Below the pieces are notes generated by a model that was given only the letters and a program-made list of their open reading frames with translations, was not told where the DNA came from and searched no databases. Shown in pieces: positions 1 to 5,008 of a DNA stretch of 5,008 nt. A program made the translations under genes and the position numbers. Origin of the DNA: JAIXWP01 sp049318685 (GTDB taxonomy: Bacteria > Bacteroidota > Bacteroidia > Flavobacteriales_D > Sanyastnellaceae); NCBI GenBank assembly GCA_049318685.1, contig JBMOFW010000196.1, positions 1 through 5,008 of the forward strand, written 5' to 3'. Within the stretch, counting starts at the first letter, position 1, and every line of letters begins with the position of its first letter.

Positions 1-1457
1 CTTTTATGATCAATGCTACTACGGCCGTTGGATTTGCCACGTTTATTTTTACCTCAACGGATATTCTGAAACATTTCGGTGTGATTGCGACAATCAACAG
101 CATGGCTGTCTTTTTGTTATCGCTTTTGATATTCCCCATAATATACAGCTTTTTGCCTCCACCCACCGAAAAACACTTGGGGCATTTAAATTCTCCGTGG
201 TTGGAGAAAATGCTTGATTTTTTGGTGCGCTTGGTAACGTATCATCGCAAGAAGGTTTATCTCACCACGATTGTTCTGGTAGGTCTTGGCATTTATGGAA
301 TTTCTTGGATACACACTACGGGGAACATAGTCGATGACTTACCCGACGAGGATCGTGTCATCACGGATTTAAAGTGGTTTGAGTCGAATTTCCGCGGCGT
401 GATGCCATTTGAAATCATGATTGATGGGAAGAAAAAAGGTCAAATCACGAAAGATAAAAATCTGGCACGCATTGAAGAGCTTCAAATTTTATTGCAAGAC
501 TACAAATTGAATATTGGCGATACAGCGATTCATCCTTTTTCCAAAACATTGTCCATAGCCGACGCAGGCAAATTCATAAAACAAGCCTTCTATGGAGGTG
601 ATCCCGAGTACTACACCTTGATAACGCGCAATGAGCAAAGCTTTATCGGGCCTTACTTGCAGCAAGACGAATACAATTCGAGGGGTTTGGAAAAATCGTT
701 TTTAGATAGTACGAAAACGATGACACGTGTTACCGCTCAAGTAGCGGATATTGGCACCAAAGATATGGACCGCTTGATGAACGACATCAAGCCAAAAATC
801 GATAGCATTTTCCCTCCCGAAAAATACGATGTGACCATTACCGGAACGAGTATAATTTTCTTAGAAGGAACCAATTATTTGCTGGGTGACTTGTTTAGCA
901 GTTTGCTCTTTGGTATCGGCATTATATCCTTGCTTATGGCCTTCATGTTTTGGAGTGCGCGCATGGTGATTATATCATTTGTGCCGAATATCATTCCACA
1001 GATCATGACGGCAGGCATTATGGGCCTTGCAAATATTCCGCTCAAGCCGTCAACCATATTGGTATTTAGTATAGCTCTGGGTATCACTGTAGACAATACT
1101 ATTCACTATCTGGCGAAATACAGACAGGAGTTGAAGATTCACAATTGGAAGATCAAGGAGAGTGCATTATTGGCCATTCGTGAAACAGGAGCAAGCATGG
1201 TGTATACGTCGTTGGTGTTGCTCTTTGGATTTGGCTGCTTTGCAGCGTCCGAATTTGAAGGCACGCGAGCACTGGGAGTATTAACTGCGGTGACCTTGCT
1301 TGTGGCCATGTTCACGAATTTGATTGTATTGCCGGCGCTGTTGATGTCATTCCAACGCAGCATTACCACCAAAGCGTTTCAGGAGCCCTTTTTTCAGATC
1401 ATGGATGAAGAAGATGATCTGTATTATGAAGACTGGACCATACAACTTGAAGAATAA
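1..1457 (+). CDS. RND/MMPL-family membrane transporter, C-terminal part (5' partial)
   Basis: This is the C-terminal 480-odd residues of an RND-superfamily transporter of the MMPL/HpnN-like type, which move lipids or hydrophobic compounds across or out of the inner membrane using the proton gradient. The reading frame is open to the left edge. The ATG at 6 lies inside a helix and is not the true start; a few hundred residues are missing. Counting from that Met, residues about 1-50 are the last two helices of the first repeat half. One helix at 84-102 leads into a periplasmic loop (about 103-290), then five helices follow at about 295-315, 320-345, 349-367, 397-416 and 423-448. The GITVDNTIH stretch (359-367) is the typical GxxxD...H segment of this family, with D363 a candidate proton-relay residue. 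The tail is strongly acidic (467-476). The stop overlaps the start of rfbA, so the two are probably co-transcribed. The substrate cannot be told from the sequence. Confidence 0.9.
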   Translation, partial: FMINATTAVGFATFIFTSTDILKHFGVIATINSMAVFLLSLLIFPIIYSFLPPPTEKHLGHLNSPWLEKMLDFLVRLVTYHRKKVYLTTIVLVGLGIYGISWIHTTGNIVDDLPDEDRVITDLKWFESNFRGVMPFEIMIDGKKKGQITKDKNLARIEELQILLQDYKLNIGDTAIHPFSKTLSIADAGKFIKQAFYGGDPEYYTLITRNEQSFIGPYLQQDEYNSRGLEKSFLDSTKTMTRVTAQVADIGTKDMDRLMNDIKPKIDSIFPPEKYDVTITGTSIIFLEGTNYLLGDLFSSLLFGIGIISLLMAFMFWSARMVIISFVPNIIPQIMTAGIMGLANIPLKPSTILVFSIALGITVDNTIHYLAKYRQELKIHNWKIKESALLAIRETGASMVYTSLVLLFGFGCFAASEFEGTRALGVLTAVTLLVAMFTNLIVLPALLMSFQRSITTKAFQEPFFQIMDEEDDLYYEDWTIQLEE

Positions 1458-2326
1458 TGAAAGGTATCATTCTCGCCGGTGGGAGCGGCACTCGCCTCTC
1501 CCCTTTGACATTGGCTGTTAGCAAGCAGCTGATGCCAGTGTACGACAAACCTATGGTGTACTACCCTTTGAGTACGCTAATGCTTGCCGGAATACGTGAA
1601 ATTCTGATTATTTCTACACCCCATGATCTACCGGGCTTTCAAAAGCTGCTGGGCGATGGAAGTCGAATCGGTTGTAAGTTCACTTACAAAGTACAAGAAG
1701 TTCCGAATGGACTCGCGCAAGCCTTTGTACTCGGCGAAGAATTCATCGGAAATGATAAAGTTGCGCTCGTGCTTGGTGATAATATTTTCTACGGTAAAGG
1801 ATTTGGCAAAATCCTTCGTGAAAATACCGACATCGAAGGAGGTTTGGTTTATGCCTACCACGTGACCGATCCACAGCGTTATGGCGTAGTTGAATTTGAC
1901 GCCAATAACAACGCCATTTCGATCGAAGAAAAACCGAAAGAACCGAAATCGAATTACGCCGTACCGGGACTTTATTTTTACGACAATAGTGTGGTAGAAA
2001 TTGCCAAGAACCTCAAGCCTAGCGCTCGCGGCGAATATGAGATTACCGATGTGAATAAAGTGTATTTGGAACAAGGTAAACTCAAAGTACAGAAAATGGA
2101 CCGAGGTACAGCTTGGCTGGATACTGGAACATTTGCTTCGCTCATGCAAGCCGGACAATATGTTCAAGTGATTGAAGAACGACAAGGATTGAAGATCGGA
2201 TGTATTGAAGAAATTGCTTGGCGCATGGGCTTCATTGATGATGAACAATTGCGTGCAGCCGCTGTTCCATTAATCAATAGCGGTTATGGCAAGTACATGC
2301 TCGAACAGCTGAAAGGAGAAAAATAA
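1457..2326 (+). CDS. rfbA: Glucose-1-phosphate thymidylyltransferase (RmlA/RfbA)
   Basis: This cytoplasmic nucleotidyltransferase makes dTDP-glucose and pyrophosphate from dTTP and glucose-1-phosphate, the first step towards dTDP-L-rhamnose and other dTDP-deoxysugars for surface glycans. The 289 residues match the usual length of about 290. The N-terminus carries the nucleotide-binding signature GGSGTRLSPLT (8-18, with R13), followed by KQLMPVYDKPM with K23. The metal-binding aspartate D108 sits in VLGDNIFYG, the sugar-phosphate-binding EKP motif is at 158-160, and the second metal-site aspartate is D222 in WLDTGT. All expected catalytic residues are present. The ATG shares its first base with the preceding TAA (TAATG), suggesting translational coupling; only a weak purine run (GAAGA near 1449) precedes it. 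No rmlB, rmlC or rmlD lies in the window, so the enzyme stands apart from its usual partners here. The family assignment is very secure. Confidence 0.97.
   Translation: MKGIILAGGSGTRLSPLTLAVSKQLMPVYDKPMVYYPLSTLMLAGIREILIISTPHDLPGFQKLLGDGSRIGCKFTYKVQEVPNGLAQAFVLGEEFIGNDKVALVLGDNIFYGKGFGKILRENTDIEGGLVYAYHVTDPQRYGVVEFDANNNAISIEEKPKEPKSNYAVPGLYFYDNSVVEIAKNLKPSARGEYEITDVNKVYLEQGKLKVQKMDRGTAWLDTGTFASLMQAGQYVQVIEERQGLKIGCIEEIAWRMGFIDDEQLRAAAVPLINSGYGKYMLEQLKGEK
2312..2318 (+). promoter_or_regulatory. Possible Shine-Dalgarno sequence for the polyprenyl synthase gene
   Basis: AAAGGAG lies within the last codons of rfbA, 11 bases before the ATG at 2330. It is the best Shine-Dalgarno-like match among the starts in this window. 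The spacing is longer than ideal, and this phylum often does without such sites, so its role is uncertain. Confidence 0.35.
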
Positions 2327-2329
2327 GTC

Positions 2330-3304
2330 ATGCTCAGTATTGTCGAAGTTCAAGAATTAGTTCAAAAAAAAATAGACGGTTTTTGCCGAAAGAATGGCTC
2401 GGCGGGTATTTATCAGCCGGTCAATTATATTTTATCTCTTGGTGGCAAGCGATTGCGTCCAGCGCTGTCTATTCTTTCAGCACAAGTTTTCACTGATGAA
2501 ATCGACGATGCCGTTTATCCTGCCATTGCGGTAGAGATATTTCACAATTTCACCTTGATGCATGACGACATCATGGATGAGGCACCGCTTCGCCGCGGCA
2601 AAGCCACAGTGCATGAAAAATGGAATTCAAGCGTGGCCATTCTCAGCGGCGACGCCATGATGATTCAAAGCTATCAATTGCTTCGCAAAACCAATCCCGA
2701 AAAATTTTTAGAAGTATACGATCTTTTCAATAAGACCGCAATCGAGGTATGTGAAGGCCAGCAATTGGACATGGACTTTGAGAAGCGCATGGATGTTACG
2801 TTGAACGAATACATAGAAATGATTCGATTGAAAACATCCGTGCTGTTGGCCGGAGCGATGAAAATAGGCGCCATCATTGGTGGAGCAGATAGTCTCAATG
2901 CAGATCGAATGTATCGCATTGGTGAATATAGCGGCCTCGCATTTCAATTGCTTGATGATTATCTGGATGTATTTGGCGACCAAACCAAAGTAGGTAAGCA
3001 AGAAGCTGGCGATATTATTTCAGATAAAAAGACCTATTTGTTGATTAAAGCCATCGAACGAGCCGAAGGAGAAGACGCCGAAGTGCTGAAATATTGGATC
3101 GGAAAACGACCAAAAGATCCCACCGAAAAAGTAAAAGCGATTAAAGCCATATTCTCCAAACTCGAAGTGGATATTGCTTTGAAGGAAAAAGTGATGGATT
3201 ATCACGATAGAGCGCTGTCCGAGTTGGATGCCATCAAAGTCGACTCAGAGCGGAAAAAACCAATCTACGATTTTGCTGAAACGCTCATTGGACGACAACA
3301 CTAA
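2330..3304 (+). CDS. trans-Polyprenyl diphosphate synthase (FPP/GGPP synthase type)
   Basis: This soluble all-helical prenyltransferase condenses isopentenyl diphosphate with allylic diphosphates, giving a linear isoprenoid precursor for carotenoids, quinones or lipid carriers. The 324 residues are a normal length. In order: GGKRLRP (38-44) binds isopentenyl diphosphate; the first aspartate-rich motif DDIMD is at 79-83, followed by the conserved R88-R89; GQQLDM is at 143-148; KTS at 168-170; the second aspartate-rich motif DDYLD at 209-213; and a lysine pair at 233-234. The first motif has the plain DDxxD form without the two-residue insertion of bacterial farnesyl synthases. Phe74 occupies the fifth position before it, a site known to limit chain length. 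A C15-C20 product is therefore favoured over a long-chain quinone tail, but this is inference. The start ATG is 3 bases after the rfbA stop, consistent with an operon. Confidence 0.95.
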   Translation: MLSIVEVQELVQKKIDGFCRKNGSAGIYQPVNYILSLGGKRLRPALSILSAQVFTDEIDDAVYPAIAVEIFHNFTLMHDDIMDEAPLRRGKATVHEKWNSSVAILSGDAMMIQSYQLLRKTNPEKFLEVYDLFNKTAIEVCEGQQLDMDFEKRMDVTLNEYIEMIRLKTSVLLAGAMKIGAIIGGADSLNADRMYRIGEYSGLAFQLLDDYLDVFGDQTKVGKQEAGDIISDKKTYLLIKAIERAEGEDAEVLKYWIGKRPKDPTEKVKAIKAIFSKLEVDIALKEKVMDYHDRALSELDAIKVDSERKKPIYDFAETLIGRQH

Positions 3305-3309
3305 TCAAT

Positions 3310-3666
3310 TTGGATGATTCGCTAATCATATTCCCCGAAAATGCGCCTGAAATCGATTATCAGGAATTGTATCGCGAAACGTTTTTGCAGTTAAAAAAAG
3401 ATTTCAATCCCTTTCTCGATTGCGGTGACTTGCCGAGCATTTTGAATGGTCAAATTCTCTATAATCTCACACTGGATTGGATTAAAGTCATTATCACAGA
3501 ACAGCCTTCACATCTTGGAGCGATTTTGTATCGCATCGACATTCAAGAGCGCAAAGCCAAAACCGAGCTGCACCAAGCGATACAGGGCGATTCTGCTGAA
3601 ACATTAGCACGAATGATTCTAAAAAGAGAAGCGCAAAAGGTTTGGTTGCGGAAAACCTTTTCCTAA
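3310..3666 (+). CDS. Small uncharacterised protein, TTG start
   Basis: A 118-residue protein that I cannot assign a function. The frame opens 5 bases after the synthase stop and has no ATG until codon 102, so the TTG at 3310 is the most plausible start; the frame is closed upstream by a stop at 3277. The protein looks soluble: an acidic N-terminus (residues 1-20), a predicted helical middle (about 17-63), and a basic, aromatic C-terminus around MILKREAQKVWLRKTF (102-117). There is no signal peptide, membrane helix or cysteine cluster (one Cys at 38). The ordered amphipathic composition, lack of internal stops and operon-like spacing argue that it is real. It vaguely resembles short conserved hypothetical proteins of Bacteroidota ending in a similar EWQKVW-like motif, but that is recall, not a search. 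A role linked to the synthase is possible only by position. Confidence 0.75.
   Translation: MDDSLIIFPENAPEIDYQELYRETFLQLKKDFNPFLDCGDLPSILNGQILYNLTLDWIKVIITEQPSHLGAILYRIDIQERKAKTELHQAIQGDSAETLARMILKREAQKVWLRKTFS
3635..3661 (+). terminator. Perfect inverted repeat, possible weak terminator
   Basis: AAAAGGTTT (3635-3643) and AAACCTTTT (3653-3661) are perfect 9-base inverted complements around a 9-base loop, ending 3 bases before the stop codon of the small gene. The A-rich left and T-rich right arms resemble a bidirectional intrinsic terminator, and the position between two transcription units fits. Only two G-C pairs are present and there is no separate T-tract beyond the stem, so the hairpin would be weak and could be coincidental coding sequence. 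Confidence 0.35.
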
Positions 3667-3689
3667 ACAATCATTGTACACTAACTTTG
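3658..3689 (+). promoter_or_regulatory. Likely Bacteroidota-type promoter of sucA
   Basis: TAACTTTG at 3682-3689 is an exact match to TAnnTTTG, the -7 element recognised by the primary sigma factor of Bacteroidota. A run of T residues (3658-3661) lies 20 bases upstream, where the -33 TTTG element is expected, but it lacks the G and is only a partial match. Transcription would begin a few bases after 3689, giving a short leader of roughly 10-15 bases before the sucA ATG at 3709. A weak AAGAG purine run (3699-3703) precedes that start. Confidence 0.6.
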
Positions 3690-3708
3690 CCAGACATTAA
3701 GAGCATAC

Positions 3709-5008
3709 ATGGATTCTTTTTCATACCTCAGCAATACAGATGTAAGCGCTATTGACGCGCTTTACCAACAGTACAAGCAAGATCCGTCTTCTGTCGATAT
3801 TTCTTGGGCGAGATTCTTCGAAGGATTTGATTTTCAGAAGAATGAATACCCTATAATGCCCGGCGGAGACGCCCTAAGCGTTGCCGGCGCAGAGACTTTG
3901 CAAAAGGAATTCAGAGTCATTAACTTAATAAATAGCTACCGCCAGCGCGGGCACCTGTTCACTAAAACCAATCCGGTTCGTGAACGCCGCAAATACAGCC
4001 CAACGCTTGATATTGAAAATTTTGGTCTTTCAAAAACAGACCTAGAAACCGTATTCCACGCCGGAACAGAAATCGGTCTTGGTGACGCTAAGTTGAAAGA
4101 CATTGTTGCGCACCTCGAAAATTCATATTGCCAAAGTATTGGAGTAGAATATCAATACATCCGTGATCCGGAGCGCGTTTCATGGTTGCGAGAACGAATC
4201 GAGGCCGTTAAGAAACCCGAATTTTCAACAGAAGAAAAGAAAGCGATTTTCGAAATGTCGAGCTATGCTTCACTTTTCGAACAATATATCCACAAGAAAT
4301 TTGTCGGTCAAAAACGCTTCTCGGTAGAGGGATGCGAAGCCTTGATTCCGGCGATGGACTATGTGGTGCGCAAAGGAGCCGATAAAGGCGTAAAAGAATA
4401 TGTGATCGGCATGGCGCACCGCGGCCGTTTGAATGTGCTTTCCAACATTCTCGGCAAGCCAGAAGAGCAAATCTTCCAAGAGTTTGGTGGAGTAGCCTAT
4501 GATGATGAAAATTTCGATGGTGACGTTAAATATCACCTTGGCTATTCACGTGATATCAGCGTAAATGGTAAAGATGTGCACGTTACCCTTTGCCCTAACC
4601 CGTCGCATCTTGAGGCGGTGAATCCAGTGGTAGAAGGCTTAACACGCGCTAAAGTAGATCACTACCTCAACGATTATCATACGATTGTACCGATTTTGGT
4701 GCATGGAGACGCCGCGGTTGCCGGTCAAGGTATCGTTTATGAAGTGGTACAAATGGCCTTACTCGATGGATATAAAACAGGCGGAACCATTCATATTGTG
4801 ACCAACAACCAGGTGGGCTTTACCACCAATTACCTCGATGCACGTTCATCGATCTATTGCACAGATGTGGCCAAAACAACGCTATGCCCCATTTTCCACG
4901 TCAATGCCGACGATATCGAAGCGGTGATTCGTGTGATGGACATTGCGCTCGAATACAGACAGCGTTATCAAATGGACGTTTTCATAGACCTTTTGGGCTA
5001 CCGCAAGT
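3709..5008 (+). CDS. sucA: 2-Oxoglutarate dehydrogenase E1 component (3' partial)
   Basis: This is the thiamine diphosphate-dependent decarboxylase of the 2-oxoglutarate dehydrogenase complex. It decarboxylates 2-oxoglutarate and passes the succinyl group to the lipoyl domain of E2 in the TCA cycle. The first 433 residues of a usual 900-950 are present; the frame is open to the right edge. The N-terminal segment (about 7-40, LSNTDVSAIDALYQQY and then SWARFF) is the family's E2-interacting region. HRGRLNVL (237-244) and KYHLG (274-278) carry H237 and H276, matching the E. coli active-site His260 and His298. NPSHLEAVNPVVEG is at 297-310. GDAAVAGQG (333-341) with NNQVGFTT (366-373) forms the thiamine diphosphate/Mg site, and the sequence stops within the LGYRK motif. 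The ATG at 3709 gives the standard N-terminus. The gene probably has its own promoter; the E2 gene (odhB/sucB) would be expected just beyond the window. Confidence 0.97.
   Translation, partial: MDSFSYLSNTDVSAIDALYQQYKQDPSSVDISWARFFEGFDFQKNEYPIMPGGDALSVAGAETLQKEFRVINLINSYRQRGHLFTKTNPVRERRKYSPTLDIENFGLSKTDLETVFHAGTEIGLGDAKLKDIVAHLENSYCQSIGVEYQYIRDPERVSWLRERIEAVKKPEFSTEEKKAIFEMSSYASLFEQYIHKKFVGQKRFSVEGCEALIPAMDYVVRKGADKGVKEYVIGMAHRGRLNVLSNILGKPEEQIFQEFGGVAYDDENFDGDVKYHLGYSRDISVNGKDVHVTLCPNPSHLEAVNPVVEGLTRAKVDHYLNDYHTIVPILVHGDAAVAGQGIVYEVVQMALLDGYKTGGTIHIVTNNQVGFTTNYLDARSSIYCTDVAKTTLCPIFHVNADDIEAVIRVMDIALEYRQRYQMDVFIDLLGYRK

Noticed and set aside
6..8. ATG at 6 as the true start of the transporter gene
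   Set aside because: The frame is open to the left edge and the ATG falls within a helix corresponding to the end of the first half of the RND fold; a full family member has several hundred more residues upstream.
1628..2248. A 206-codon open frame on the - strand inside rfbA
   Set aside because: It lies wholly opposite a highly conserved enzyme gene. Its translation has no recognisable motif and is rich in Phe, Ile and His, as expected of an antisense shadow.
2708..3001. Antisense open frames inside the polyprenyl synthase gene
   Set aside because: They are opposite conserved motif-bearing sequence and have no recognisable domains or start signals.
3314..3325. ATG at 3314 as an alternative start for the small gene
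   Set aside because: It is in another frame and meets a stop after three codons (ATG ATT CGC TAA).
4270..4536. An 88-codon open frame on the - strand inside sucA
   Set aside because: It overlaps the conserved HRGRLNVL region of sucA on the other strand and shows no independent coding features.
1..5008. A mobile element, defence system, CRISPR array or other novel system
   Set aside because: No transposase, integrase, nuclease or repeat array was seen; all genes are co-directional and almost gap-free, and four of the five belong to familiar families.

Overview
The window looks like ordinary chromosomal housekeeping DNA from a member of the Bacteroidota. Three signs point there: the style of the encoded proteins, especially the 2-oxoglutarate dehydrogenase N-terminus and the polyprenyl synthase; weak or absent Shine-Dalgarno sequences at most starts; and an exact TAnnTTTG promoter element, the -7 box typical of this phylum, just upstream of the last gene. 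The finer taxonomic level cannot be fixed from the sequence alone.

All five genes lie on the + strand and fill almost the whole window. From left to right: (1) the C-terminal part of a large RND/MMPL-type membrane transporter, cut by the left edge (to 1457); (2) rfbA/rmlA, glucose-1-phosphate thymidylyltransferase, complete (1457-2326), whose ATG overlaps the transporter's stop by one base; (3) a complete short-chain type trans-polyprenyl diphosphate synthase (2330-3304), 3 bases further on; (4) a small uncharacterised protein of 118 residues (3310-3666) that appears to use a TTG start, 5 bases after the synthase; (5) sucA, the E1 component of 2-oxoglutarate dehydrogenase, from 3709 and cut by the right edge after 433 residues.

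Genes 1 to 4 are packed tightly enough to be one transcription unit. It ends with a perfect 9-bp inverted repeat over the end of gene 4, followed by a 42-base gap that holds the likely sucA promoter. The operon-like set combines a membrane lipid or hydrophobe exporter, a dTDP-sugar precursor enzyme and an isoprenoid synthase. This is compatible with envelope lipid or glycan metabolism, but a shared pathway is inference only. sucA belongs to the TCA cycle and is probably transcribed from its own promoter.

No RNA genes, mobile elements, CRISPR arrays or long non-coding stretches were seen, and there is no convincing sign of a novel system. The points most worth a second look are the small unknown gene with its TTG start, the inverted repeat at its end, and the chain-length determinants of the polyprenyl synthase.
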